Assembly: GCF_010500915.1 (NCBI RefSeq)
Contig: NZ_JAAAWP010000007.1
Location: forward strand, 124,001 to 188,000
Length of the DNA stretch: 64,000 bases
Direction of reading: 5' to 3'
From: Alteromonas hispanica
Lineage (GTDB): Bacteria; Pseudomonadota; Gammaproteobacteria; Enterobacterales; Alteromonadaceae
The position numbers and the translations under genes were made by a program. Positions 18,113-27,635 of this stretch are shown piece by piece. Each line of letters opens with the position of its first letter. Position 1 is the stretch's first letter. The notes below the pieces were generated by a model, which had not been told where the DNA came from, searched no databases, and worked only from the letters and a program-made list of their open reading frames with translations.

Positions 18113-18559
18113 ATGAAATCACTCATTGATTTAGCTGTAGGTGACACGCTTGAGCAGGCCGACTGGACGACCGTTTCGCAAGATATGATAAACCGGTTTG
18201 CCGATGCTACGGGTGACCATCAGTGGATTCACTTAGATGAAGAACGGTGTGCTAAAGAGAGCCCTTTTAAAACCACTATTGCCCATGGCTTTTTATCGGC
18301 GTCACTTATGCCTCAAGCGTTCTCACAAGTTATTGCTGCCAGCGAAAAAGTGGCTTCCACAATTAATTATGGAATAGATAAACTTCGCTTTTTAGAGCCT
18401 GTGAAAAGTGGCGATGCTATTCGATATCAATTCAAGGTTATTGATGTGACAGACAAGCCTCAAGGGAAACTTTACAAAGTAGAAGCCAGCTGCATGTTGA
18501 AGTCGAGTGGGAACCCCGCACTGGTAGGAAGCTTTCTAATGCTTGCTGTAATTGTCTAA
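18113..18559 (+). CDS. MaoC-family (R)-specific enoyl-CoA hydratase-like protein
   Basis: This 148-residue hot-dog-fold protein carries the hydratase-2 motif FADATGDHQWIHLD, with D31 and H40 as the catalytic pair, followed by IAHGFLSASLMP. Such enzymes hydrate trans-2-enoyl-CoA to the (R)-3-hydroxyacyl-CoA. It is a single gene ending in a strong terminator and is divergent from the LysR regulator. AGGGAA precedes the ATG. It may supply an alternative hydration step to the beta-oxidation genes upstream, though no direct link is visible. Confidence 0.88.
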   Translation: MKSLIDLAVGDTLEQADWTTVSQDMINRFADATGDHQWIHLDEERCAKESPFKTTIAHGFLSASLMPQAFSQVIAASEKVASTINYGIDKLRFLEPVKSGDAIRYQFKVIDVTDKPQGKLYKVEASCMLKSSGNPALVGSFLMLAVIV

Positions 18560-18611
18560 GGCCGAGCTTTCCCTATTGTGAAAAGAAGGTAGTTCACCAC
18601 AAAACAAATAA

Positions 18612-18660
18612 ACCCTTTCGACGCGAGTTTGCACTTGCGTGGAAAGGGTGTTTTGTTTTT
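18612..18660 (+). terminator. Long-stem terminator of the MaoC gene
   Basis: ACCCTTTC at 18612 pairs with GAAAGGGT ending at 18649. Inside, ACGCGAGT pairs with ACTTGCGT around a short loop with one mismatch. TGTTTTGTTTTT follows on the plus strand. Confidence 0.85.
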
Positions 18661-18681
18661 AACAGCTATGTGGTTTAACGA

Positions 18682-18840
18682 TTAATTTGACGCATCTTCA
18701 GCGGTATCTTCAATAGCATCGCCCGCACTTTCAATGTCTTCGCCTGCGCCTTCAATTGTAGCGCAGCCACCGAGCGAAGCGCCCATTACCAATGCAACAA
18801 ATAGGGCTCTTACTGTTTTTGACTCTATTAAAGTATTCAT
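18682..18840 (-). CDS. Entericidin A/B-like small lipoprotein
   Basis: This is a 52-residue lipoprotein. A short signal with lipobox LGGC is followed by a small acidic mature part (ATIEGAGEDIESAGDAIEDTAEDASN) that resembles entericidin A/B-family membrane lipoproteins. The start at 18840 is chosen because GGAG lies seven bases before that ATG; the frame is open 11 codons further upstream. It should be anchored in the outer or inner membrane. Entericidins are linked to stress and stationary-phase lysis, but most homologues are uncharacterised. Confidence 0.8.
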   Translation of the reverse strand: MNTLIESKTVRALFVALVMGASLGGCATIEGAGEDIESAGDAIEDTAEDASN

Positions 18841-18899
18841 AGATTTCTCCATTTTCTGTGATGAATATTGCAACGTTTACTTATTTAAACGGCAACGGT

Positions 18900-19805
18900 T
18901 TACTGCGTTTCTTTGGAATCTTTTAACATCGTGTTTAAGTTATCGCTTCCTTTCGAGTTGAAATCGAGAGTGCGAATAGGGAACGGTATGAGAATATCAT
19001 TATCTTCAAGTACCGTTTTAACTGTACTTACTGCGTCGTGACGCACTTGCATAAATGAATGTTCACCAGGATATTTAATCCAAAACCATAAAAGTAAGTT
19101 AATACTCGAGTCGCCGAAGGACTCTGCATACACAGAGGTATCTTCCTTCATGATTACGTAATCTTTTTCTTTCATCGCATCGACAATGACTGACACTGCT
19201 TTTTCGATATCGTCTGCATATGAAATTCCGACTGGCACTTCAATTCGTCGATGTCCGAGTGTGGAATAATTTGTAAGAATATTTCTAAACAAAATCTTAT
19301 TTGGAATAACTTCCAGTTGGCCGTAAAAAGTTTCTACAAGCGTATTGCGCAGGTTGATGCCTTTTACGTTGCCAAACACACCTTCTGCTTCAATAACATC
19401 ACCAATCTCAAAGGGCTTGCGAATACCCATCGCGATACCGGCAATTAAGTTTTCGGTCATATCCTGAAATGCAAAGCCTATGGCCAAGCCCACGATCCCC
19501 GCTCCGGCTAATAAAGAGGTGACCGTACCCTTCAAGCCAACAAAATCGAGGGCTATAAATATGCCGGCTATTAATACCAGTGACTTAACAATTGAAGTGA
19601 GTAACCCTGCTATTTGGCGAGATTCAAACGTGCGGCGCATTACTCTGCCAACCACATTACCCACAACACGAGCTAAAACGCCAAATGCAATGGCAATTAA
19701 AATTGCGACGACGATATTTGGGAGGATGGTTATTGCACCTTCCATCCATGACTCAAGTTTATCGCTTAATAGTTTATAGATATCGTCAATTTGCGGTATT
19801 TCCAT
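18900..19805 (-). CDS. Small-conductance mechanosensitive channel (MscS family)
   Basis: MscS channels open when membrane tension rises and release solutes on osmotic downshock. The protein has transmembrane helices at the N-terminus (ITILPNIVVAILIAIAFG and following). The pore-lining Gly/Ala-rich segment (LLAGAGIVGLAIGFAFQD) and the cytoplasmic beta domain (GDVIEAEGVFGNVKGINLRNT) are clear. The frame is open to 19952, but the ATG at 19805 (MEIPQIDD) gives a 301-residue protein of normal MscS layout. No ribosome binding site is convincing at either, so the start is uncertain. The entericidin-like gene lies 59 bases downstream. Confidence 0.9.
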   Translation of the reverse strand: MEIPQIDDIYKLLSDKLESWMEGAITILPNIVVAILIAIAFGVLARVVGNVVGRVMRRTFESRQIAGLLTSIVKSLVLIAGIFIALDFVGLKGTVTSLLAGAGIVGLAIGFAFQDMTENLIAGIAMGIRKPFEIGDVIEAEGVFGNVKGINLRNTLVETFYGQLEVIPNKILFRNILTNYSTLGHRRIEVPVGISYADDIEKAVSVIVDAMKEKDYVIMKEDTSVYAESFGDSSINLLLWFWIKYPGEHSFMQVRHDAVSTVKTVLEDNDILIPFPIRTLDFNSKGSDNLNTMLKDSKETQ

Positions 19806-20214
19806 GGCGAATAGTGCAACTCTCGTTTGTTTTGTAATTGACTTGGGAGTTACAAGAAATGTTCCGTTTTGTGAGTTTTTTAAAGTATTGAAAGATATAA
19901 GCTTTTTATTTTCTGAGGTTTCCGAGCAACAAGGTTTGTGAATCAATTTCACAGGTGATCAGCAATTTATACTCACAAGCGTCTGAGTTAACCAAATAAT
20001 ACTTAAGTATAACTGGTAAGACCATGTGTAAAATTAATGTAAACATATTATTCACAATAAATTTACAAACTTAGGATTCAGGCATAGTATCAAATTGTGG
20101 CCATAGGTTGTTTATGGTTGCACACAAAAATAACAGAAAATCGAATAGCAGGTCGCTAGCGGAAAGCGAGAATACACATACCGGTAGTGAAACGCCCAGA
20201 TTTGGAATCACACT

Positions 20215-22929
20215 ATGAAATTGAACACGCGTAAAACGGCAGTTGCCGCCTTTGTAGGCGCTGCATTGCTTTGCTCACCAATTATTGCAACAGCTCAAGA
20301 AACTCAAGAGACTCAAGAGACTGGGGCCGAAAGCGAGAAAGAAGCAAAAAGGGATGTTGAGCTAATTCTTGTTACAGGTAGTTTTGTACGCCGAAGCGAA
20401 AACTTCGAATCTCCTTCTCCGCTAGCAGTAGTCGATAGTGTGGCAATTGATGCGATTGGTGCCAAGAATATTGCTGACATCACGCAAACGCTAACCATTA
20501 ACACAGGCGCGGAAAATAATCCAGACGCCTTTACTCAAAATGCCACAGCAGGTACCTCGAATATTAACCTCCGTGGTCTTGGCGTTGCGTCTACGCTAGT
20601 ACTGCTTAATAACAAGCGCCAAGTTGTTACTGCACAACCTACAAACCAAGGTCTCAACTTTGTTGATACCAGCTCACTCGTGCCAATGATAGCCATCGAC
20701 AGAATGGAAGTAGTGAAAGATGGTGCGTCGGCTTTATACGGTTCAGATGCTGTTGCTGGTGTTGTTAACTTTATAACAAAGCGCAATTATGACGGCGCAA
20801 TGATAACTGCTGATTATCAAGACGGTGCACATGGAGACAACAGCGAGTATGTACTTCAGGGTCTTTGGGGAGCATCAGGAGACAATGGTAATGTAATGGC
20901 GGCGATAAGCTTTACAAACCGTTCACCGCTGTTCATTGCTGACAGACGACTCAGCCGACCACAAGACGATACCAGTGCATTAGGTAACCCGGGGTCGTAT
21001 TTCTTACCTACTGGAACGCCAATAATTGACCCGTATGGGTGTGAAGAATTTGGTGGTTCAGAAAGGTTATTAGCGCCGAGTGGCACTGCGCCAGGTGGTC
21101 TTGAGGTGGGTTTCTGCCAATTTGACTTCGGTAAGTTTTATTCTTACGTTCCTGATGAAAGCCGATTGAATACTTACGTTAGTGCTAATTATGAGTTTGA
21201 TAATGACATAACATGGTCTGCCGAATTCGGTATGGCGAGAAACCGCGCTGAGCGTGGCGGGGCACCGAGCTTCCCTATTCTTACTTCGCCTATTGTTCCA
21301 GATTACCACCCACAAAACCCATTCGGCACAGGCGTTGCGTTCTTCGGTCGTGCAGAGGGTAATGGTTTCGCTGGCGACCCTGCAAATACCGAATCAGATA
21401 CGTTTAGATTTAGCACGAACCTTCAGGGCGTAACAGACACCGGTTTCTGGGAAGTCAGTTACACCAGAGCGGTTAACGACTTTATGTTCCAAGTACCAGA
21501 CGTTCTTAACACAGAGTTTCAGTTAGCCTTGTTTGGTTTTGGTGGTTCAGATTGTAATCCGGTTACAGGCACACCAGGCGCAGGCAGCTGTGAGTTCTTT
21601 AATCCGTTTTCAACGTCTTACACATCGGCGCCAAACTCTGATTACGTAGTCGACTCTTTCACGGCAAAGCAAGTTATTGACTCGAAATCTGATTTAGAGG
21701 TTATAGAAGCGTTTACTTCGTTTGATGTTTTTGAGATGGGAGGCGGTTTTGCAGCGCTTGCTCTAGGTCTACAGTATCGAGACCAGCAGCTAAGCATGGA
21801 TTACGACGCACTATCTAATCAAGATAGCTTTACCTTTGTCATTGGTAACCCTGATATTGACGGAAGCCAAGATGTTTGGGCTGCGTTTGGTGAATTAGCG
21901 TTACCAGTAAACGATAATTTAGATGTTCAGGTAGCCCTTCGATACGAAGACTACGGTGGCACAATTGGTAGTACAGTTGACCCTAAATTAGCGGTTTCGT
22001 ATCGCGCTAGCGATGAGTTCTCTCTTCGTGGTTCGATTTCAACATCATTTAGAGCGCCAACGGTTTTCTTAGCTCAGGGTGGTGCTACCACATTGCAGCA
22101 ACTTCAAGATCCTGTGCAGGGGGCAACGGCATTCGTTGCGGTGAGAACAGAGGGTAATGAAGATCTTAAGCCAGAAGAGTCAACGGCTTATAATATCGGT
22201 TTCTCGTACGAGCCATTCCGAGATTTATCAGTAGAAGTCGATTACTGGAACTTTGAATTTGAAGACCTCATTATTCAAGAAAATGCGCAAGCCGTATTAA
22301 ATGCCGATCCGACGAACACAGATAGAGTTATTCGCGCAGGAGACCCGGTATCAGGGCCAGTTCTGCAAATCAACAACACCTATGTTAACGCGAGTTCGCT
22401 AGAAACATCCGGTATTGATTTTGTTACTAGCTATAAGATTGAATCTGATGCGGGTATCTTTACGCCTACGCTAAACGCCACATACATCACCAAGTATGAC
22501 TTGTCTGACCCTCAGGCAGGGAATATTGATGGTGCGGGAAGACGTAACTTTAACAATATTGGTACATCGTCACCCGAACTGCGTATGAATTTAGGCTTGG
22601 CATGGAAACATGACGTCCATGCGGCAAATATATTTGTTCGCTATATCTCGTCTTACGATGATGACCAGAACTGTGCTGACGGAACTGCCAATGCAGGCGG
22701 CTGTGCAAATGGTTTCTTCGAGGTTGATAGCCAAGTTACTGTAGATGCCCAATACAATATCGATATTGGTAGCTTGTACGATACGGAACAAAGATACGTC
22801 CTTACAATTGGTGGTATCAACTTGTTCGACGAAGAGCCACCTAGATTGTTCACAAACAGTGGTTTCGACTCGAAGGTTCATGACCCAAGAGGACGTCAGA
22901 TATACGCAAGACTGGCGGTTGAGTTCTAA
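20215..22929 (+). CDS. TonB-dependent outer-membrane receptor
   Basis: This is a 904-residue receptor for energy-dependent import across the outer membrane. A signal peptide ends near ATAQ (about residue 27). A short repeated linker (QETQETQET) follows, then a TonB-box-like segment and LVTGS. The plug domain (about 60-190) contains NLRGLG and GASALYGSDAVAGVVNF. The beta-barrel ends in the aromatic AVEF. The substrate is unknown. Plug features of this Gammaproteobacteria/Caulobacter-type class often go with carbohydrate or peptide uptake as well as iron, so no iron claim is made. It is monocistronic, with a terminator at 22967. Confidence 0.92.
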   Translation: MKLNTRKTAVAAFVGAALLCSPIIATAQETQETQETGAESEKEAKRDVELILVTGSFVRRSENFESPSPLAVVDSVAIDAIGAKNIADITQTLTINTGAENNPDAFTQNATAGTSNINLRGLGVASTLVLLNNKRQVVTAQPTNQGLNFVDTSSLVPMIAIDRMEVVKDGASALYGSDAVAGVVNFITKRNYDGAMITADYQDGAHGDNSEYVLQGLWGASGDNGNVMAAISFTNRSPLFIADRRLSRPQDDTSALGNPGSYFLPTGTPIIDPYGCEEFGGSERLLAPSGTAPGGLEVGFCQFDFGKFYSYVPDESRLNTYVSANYEFDNDITWSAEFGMARNRAERGGAPSFPILTSPIVPDYHPQNPFGTGVAFFGRAEGNGFAGDPANTESDTFRFSTNLQGVTDTGFWEVSYTRAVNDFMFQVPDVLNTEFQLALFGFGGSDCNPVTGTPGAGSCEFFNPFSTSYTSAPNSDYVVDSFTAKQVIDSKSDLEVIEAFTSFDVFEMGGGFAALALGLQYRDQQLSMDYDALSNQDSFTFVIGNPDIDGSQDVWAAFGELALPVNDNLDVQVALRYEDYGGTIGSTVDPKLAVSYRASDEFSLRGSISTSFRAPTVFLAQGGATTLQQLQDPVQGATAFVAVRTEGNEDLKPEESTAYNIGFSYEPFRDLSVEVDYWNFEFEDLIIQENAQAVLNADPTNTDRVIRAGDPVSGPVLQINNTYVNASSLETSGIDFVTSYKIESDAGIFTPTLNATYITKYDLSDPQAGNIDGAGRRNFNNIGTSSPELRMNLGLAWKHDVHAANIFVRYISSYDDDQNCADGTANAGGCANGFFEVDSQVTVDAQYNIDIGSLYDTEQRYVLTIGGINLFDEEPPRLFTNSGFDSKVHDPRGRQIYARLAVEF

Positions 22930-22966
22930 TTGCGTTTGACGTAAAACAATTATACTAGCACCTGAC

Positions 22967-22999
22967 AGCCGGCCCTTAATTTTAAGGGCCGGCTTTTTT
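22967..22999 (+). terminator. Rho-independent terminator of the TonB-dependent receptor
   Basis: AGCCGGCCCTTA pairs with TAAGGGCCGGCT around a four-base loop, followed by six T. It lies about 38 bases past the stop codon. Confidence 0.9.
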
Positions 23000-23132
23000 G
23001 TAAACATATATCACCACTAAAGAGTGGGCCTTCTTTGCCTAATTGCAGCAACAGCTTTTCTTTATTGCTCAAACTTCTTTAAAGTCTTCTATGTTGTCGA
23101 TAGTAAAAGATAGATAAATCAGGAGTTCGATT

Positions 23133-23435
23133 ATGACCACTAAATTAGATGATAACGCCATTGAGGCCAAATTAACTGCACTAAACGAGTTAGTTGTTGA
23201 TGGTGACTCTTGGATAAGGGAAGGCGATGCCATTACCAAAACGTTTTCTTTTAAGAGTTTTATTCGTGCATTTGGGTGGATGTCGCAAATCGCCATCTGG
23301 GCTGAGAAACTTAAGCATCACCCTGAATGGTTTAATGTTTATAACAAAGTGGAAGTGAAGTTAACTACCCACGATGTTGACGGATTGAGTGAATTGGACT
23401 TTTCGCTTGCCGAAAAAATGGAAAAATTTAAATAA
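23133..23435 (+). CDS. phhB: Pterin-4a-carbinolamine dehydratase
   Basis: This 100-residue protein dehydrates 4a-hydroxytetrahydrobiopterin, recycling the pterin cofactor of phenylalanine hydroxylase. The catalytic motif is [20 protein letters not shown], with H62, H63, H80 and D81, and the length is normal. AGGAG seven bases before the ATG supports the start. No phhA is adjacent, so the partner hydroxylase must lie elsewhere if it is present. Confidence 0.93.
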   Translation: MTTKLDDNAIEAKLTALNELVVDGDSWIREGDAITKTFSFKSFIRAFGWMSQIAIWAEKLKHHPEWFNVYNKVEVKLTTHDVDGLSELDFSLAEKMEKFK

Positions 23436-23543
23436 AATAAAGAGATATTGACGTTAAAAGCATGCGCTTTGTATTAAGTTTGCACAATTTGTTTAATTAA
23501 CCTGCGAACGATAAGAAAAATGCAATATTTCGATGATAGGGAC

Positions 23544-23571
23544 TTGTGTTAGTAAAGTCCCTATGTATAAT
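23544..23571 (+). promoter_or_regulatory. Promoter of the initiator tRNA pair
   Basis: A perfect -10 TATAAT (23566-23571) is preceded after 16 bases by a weak -35 TTGTGT (23544-23549). The sequence just downstream contains a C-rich stretch (ACGCACCAC), of the kind found at growth-rate-controlled stable RNA promoters. Confidence 0.6.
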
Positions 23572-23628
23572 ACGCACCACGTTGAGGCGAGGAAGAAAAG
23601 CCAAGCAATCTCAACGGGTATTTTCTGG

Positions 23629-23705
<77 letters not shown>

Positions 23706-23759
23706 CAGAAAATAGTCCAGAATTTAAAATTGTGACGCAGTCATGATTTACCGTACAGA

Positions 23760-23836
<77 letters not shown>

Positions 23837-23840
23837 CCTT

Positions 23841-23874
23841 AAAAAGCCTAGCATTTGCTAGGCTTTTTAGTTTT
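23841..23874 (+). terminator. Rho-independent terminator of the tRNA pair
   Basis: AAAAAGCCTAGC (23841-23852) pairs with GCTAGGCTTTTT (23857-23868) around ATTT, followed by further T. The rest of the gene-free stretch to 24182 is AT-rich, and I see no other gene or clear element in it. Confidence 0.9.
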
Positions 23875-24182
23875 TTCCGCCTTTTCATCGTTATTGTAAA
23901 AAACTCGCTCTTAATTAAGCGCTAAATCAGTACAACACGCCTACATTTTGCTTCGTAAAGTACCCCTATATTCTCAACTGGCTTTGTTAAACAGAATTTC
24001 ATTTGCGCTGTTAAGCCTTTTTCATGTCTTACGTTAAATTAATACTAAAGATATGGATTTTGTTGTGGTTAGACCTATTTGGGACATCAATTAGTCTAGT
24101 TTTTTGTAATGCGCGTCACGGGCATTTCAAGATGTGCTATTTTGCAAAAGTAGTAACATGACTTTGCGGTTTAATTTTTAAA

Positions 24183-27100
24183 ATGTCGTTTTTTAATATT
24201 TTCGCTTTTGACAATGATGCCTCATTGCTTGAAAGCTCATATCACTTTCCTCTTATTCTTTTATCTCTGCTGATTGCAGTGTTTGCGTCTTTTATGGCTT
24301 TCAACGTAGCAAGCCAAGCTGCGGTAACCAAACACAAATTAAGAAAAAATATTTTGCTCGCCACAGGAAGCTTTGCCCTAGGGGGCGGTGTGTGGTCTAT
24401 GCACTTCCTAGGCATGTTGGCTTTAGAGCTTTGTACGCAAGTAAATTACGACGTTTCAACAACTATGGTATCTGCTATACCCGGGGTGGCGGCGTCTTGG
24501 GTTGCATTACATCTGTTAACAAAGAGGAGGGTTTCTGCTGTTGAAATTATGCAGGGCGGAGTGTTAATGGGCTCGGGTATCGGTAGTATGCACTACATTG
24601 GCATGGGGGCGATGGATATGGCGCCCTTGTTACGTTATGACCTACCTATGTTTCTATTTTCCATTGCTGTAGCCGTTGTCTTGGCAATGCTCTCTTTGTG
24701 GATAAAGTTTGGCATTCGAGCCAGCGTCAACAACACACGGGTATCATTGAGGCATGTCAGTTTGGCCAGTGTCGTTATGGGGTTTGCTATTGCGGGTATG
24801 CATTACACTGGCATGGCTGCAGCACGGTTTGTACTCCCACCTGGGTTTGAAATGACTTCTCAGCCATCGGGTATCACAACATATTTAGCTGTGGCAACCG
24901 CGGTAGTGACTACTGTGCTGATTGCATCGGCGCTAGGCGTGAGTCTATTGTTTAAATATCGAGATACAATGACGCGAGCTATTGAAAGTGAGCGAGTACA
25001 GAGAGCTATTACAGACACTGCCGTAGATGCCATTATTACCTTTGGCGACGACGGGATTATTCGCACTGCTAATCCTGCGGCAGAGAACGTTTACGGATAC
25101 AAAGTCTCAGAGCTAATTGGCATGCACGCTAATGAGTTAGTTACGCCGGAGCGCAGACATCTCTACGGGCCAGACTTTTTCAAAAAAACTTCCTTTGAAG
25201 AAGAGCGGGCAATTGGCAGAGGGATTGAAGCTGAGGTGCTGAGAAAAAGTGGAGAAAGGATCCCTATAAGAGCAGGGATTGGACACACTCGAATTAATGG
25301 GCGCGCCATCTTTGTCTCCCTTGCCTCAGACTTGAGAAAGCGAAAAGCGATTGAGAACAAGTTAAGAGAGAGTGAGGCTAAATTTAGAAGTTTAATTGCT
25401 AACATACCCGGTATGGCCTATCGCAAACTTGCGGGTCCGAAACGGCAGATGATTTTCTTAAGCGACGCTGTAAAAGATCTCACAGGATATGATGCAGAAG
25501 AGTTTATGCTACCTGACCCTAAGCGCACCTTCGCTTCTCTTTATCATCCAGAGGATAGAAAATATATTGAAGAAAAAAGAGCAGGCGAAGGCACTTTTAC
25601 TCTTGAGTATCGAATAATTACCAAGTGTGAAGAGGTTAAATGGGTTATTGAGCAGGGGGTCTTCGTTGATAACGAGCATGATGAAGTGAAATATATAGAT
25701 GGTTTTATTTCAGATATCACGCCTAGAAAAAATATGGAGAACGCGCTTAAGGCTGCTCGGGATAAGGCGCAAGGAGCAGCAGCTGCTAGAGCTGCGTTCC
25801 TCGCCAACATGAGTCACGAAATTCGAACCCCCATGAACGCCATAATTGGTTTTAGTGACTTGATGTTAAGCGAAGCTACAAATCAAGATCAAAAAGGACA
25901 TCTTACTACTATCAATCGCTCTGCTCGGTCTTTGTTGCATTTACTCAACGACATTCTTGATAGCGCCAAACTCGATAAAGGCAAGCTCGATATTGAGCTC
26001 AGAGAGTTTTCTTTACGAGAGGAGTTAGACCTGGTTGTTTCCACCTTTTGGTTAGAGGCAAAGCGAAAGCAAGTTGATTTGCGCTTATCGGTAGATGCTC
26101 AAATAGGTGACGCTTTTATTGGCGCTCCAGAGCGAATAAGACAAGTACTCAATAATCTCATTGGCAATGCAGTTAAGTTCACGCATGAAGGAAAGGTTGT
26201 CATCTCTGTTTATGAGCATGGTGATGATATTATTTTTGAGGTAAGTGATACCGGTATCGGTATGACCAAAGAGCAAGTAGAGCGTGTGTTCGATCCTTTT
26301 TCTCAGGCAGATGCCTCAATGAGCAGAAAATATGGAGGCACTGGGCTAGGCACAACAATATCAAAACAGTTGGTTGAGTTAATGGGAGGTTCAATATCTG
26401 TTTCTAGTGAAAAGAACGAAGGATCTTCTTTCATTTTTTCTTTGCCACTTAAGCCTGCTGATGTTTCGGTAAAGACAAAATCTTCGCACACCTCTCATTC
26501 GAACATAATACGGGCTTTGAAAGTTTTGGTTGCCGATGATGTCCAACAAAATATAGAGCTTCTTACTCTATTCCTTACTCGCGCTGGTCATGACGTAACG
26601 TCAGCTGAGGACGGAGAGGAAGCGCTGAAAAAGATGAAGGAGCATGATTTCGATATTGTGCTTATGGACTTACAAATGCCTAAGTTAGATGGGCTTAGTG
26701 CAGCAAAACAGCGTCGTCAATTTGAAAAAGACAACAAATTAGACCATGTACCCATGATAGCACTCACTGCTAGCGTTCTCGTACAAGATAAATTGGCAGC
26801 TGAACATGCTGGCATGGAAGGTTTTGCGAACAAGCCTGTCGACTTTACTTCACTAATGCACGAGGTAGCGAGAGTTCTAAAAGCAGACACTAAAGACGTT
26901 CTTTCAAAAGCGTTTGATAACGCATTGTTGTCAGATGCAAAAGAACCACTGGTTAGTGAGGTTTTGTCCAGTCGAACAATTGGCGTTCTTCAAAATCGAG
27001 ACATTATTGATTTGGAGCGAGCTATCTTAATGTGGGGTGACGAAAAGATTGTACTCTCTGAATTAACCAAATTTTTAAATCTTGCGCGTACTAAATTAAT

Positions 27101-27623
27101 TGCGCTTGGTAATGCTGTATCAAACAATCACACAAACGATGCGATTGCCGCTTTACATGCGCTAAAGGGAACCTCTGGAAACCTATGTTTAACTACGTTC
27201 TATCGGCATGTTAAAACCATCGAATCGCAAGCGCTTAAGCAGCAAATAGACGACCACCAATTAGCGTTGTTGAAGCACGATCTAGACGATGTCGCTTCTT
27301 TCATAGCTGCCCTAAACAATGCAGAAAAACACGTTCACACCTTTCCTGAAGGTTCAAATAATGGCACCAAGGCAGATAGCCTTAAAGATAAAAGCGCAGA
27401 CAGCATCATGGCAAACAATGCAGTGCTGACTGAGCATCTTGTTAAGTTAAAGCAAAGCCTGCTTCAAAACATGATAGATGAGAGTGAGTTGGTTTTTCTG
27501 CGTAACGAGGCCGCCTCTCTACACGAGGACGCCATATCTCAAGTGCTGCTCCATATTGATAACTTCGATTTCAAATCGGCGTTAAAATATGTAGATGAAC
27601 TGCTAAAAACGTTAGAAACATAG
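24183..27623 (+). CDS. MHYT-PAS-PAS hybrid sensor histidine kinase with receiver and Hpt domains
   Basis: This is a 1146-residue membrane hybrid kinase. The MHYT sensor has seven predicted helices and three motifs: MHFLGM (73-78), MHYIGM (136-141) and MHYTGM (206-211). MHYT domains are proposed to bind copper and sense O2, CO or NO. Two PAS domains follow (about 270-385 and 400-515). The HisKA domain has H545 (MSHEIRTP), and the HATPase has its N, G1 and G2 boxes (VFDPF, GGTGLG). A receiver with D829 (LMDLQMP) and an Hpt domain with H992 (LHALKGTSGN) complete a full phosphorelay. The HD-GYP response regulator 12 bases downstream is the likely output partner. No clear ribosome binding site precedes the ATG. 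Confidence 0.93.
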   Translation: MSFFNIFAFDNDASLLESSYHFPLILLSLLIAVFASFMAFNVASQAAVTKHKLRKNILLATGSFALGGGVWSMHFLGMLALELCTQVNYDVSTTMVSAIPGVAASWVALHLLTKRRVSAVEIMQGGVLMGSGIGSMHYIGMGAMDMAPLLRYDLPMFLFSIAVAVVLAMLSLWIKFGIRASVNNTRVSLRHVSLASVVMGFAIAGMHYTGMAAARFVLPPGFEMTSQPSGITTYLAVATAVVTTVLIASALGVSLLFKYRDTMTRAIESERVQRAITDTAVDAIITFGDDGIIRTANPAAENVYGYKVSELIGMHANELVTPERRHLYGPDFFKKTSFEEERAIGRGIEAEVLRKSGERIPIRAGIGHTRINGRAIFVSLASDLRKRKAIENKLRESEAKFRSLIANIPGMAYRKLAGPKRQMIFLSDAVKDLTGYDAEEFMLPDPKRTFASLYHPEDRKYIEEKRAGEGTFTLEYRIITKCEEVKWVIEQGVFVDNEHDEVKYIDGFISDITPRKNMENALKAARDKAQGAAAARAAFLANMSHEIRTPMNAIIGFSDLMLSEATNQDQKGHLTTINRSARSLLHLLNDILDSAKLDKGKLDIELREFSLREELDLVVSTFWLEAKRKQVDLRLSVDAQIGDAFIGAPERIRQVLNNLIGNAVKFTHEGKVVISVYEHGDDIIFEVSDTGIGMTKEQVERVFDPFSQADASMSRKYGGTGLGTTISKQLVELMGGSISVSSEKNEGSSFIFSLPLKPADVSVKTKSSHTSHSNIIRALKVLVADDVQQNIELLTLFLTRAGHDVTSAEDGEEALKKMKEHDFDIVLMDLQMPKLDGLSAAKQRRQFEKDNKLDHVPMIALTASVLVQDKLAAEHAGMEGFANKPVDFTSLMHEVARVLKADTKDVLSKAFDNALLSDAKEPLVSEVLSSRTIGVLQNRDIIDLERAILMWGDEKIVLSELTKFLNLARTKLIALGNAVSNNHTNDAIAALHALKGTSGNLCLTTFYRHVKTIESQALKQQIDDHQLALLKHDLDDVASFIAALNNAEKHVHTFPEGSNNGTKADSLKDKSADSIMANNAVLTEHLVKLKQSLLQNMIDESELVFLRNEAASLHEDAISQVLLHIDNFDFKSALKYVDELLKTLET

Positions 27624-27635
27624 TAGAGGCTGACT

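Noticed and set aside
20215..22929. Calling the first TonB-dependent receptor a siderophore receptor
   Set aside because: No Fur box or siderophore gene is visible nearby, and this receptor class imports many substrates.
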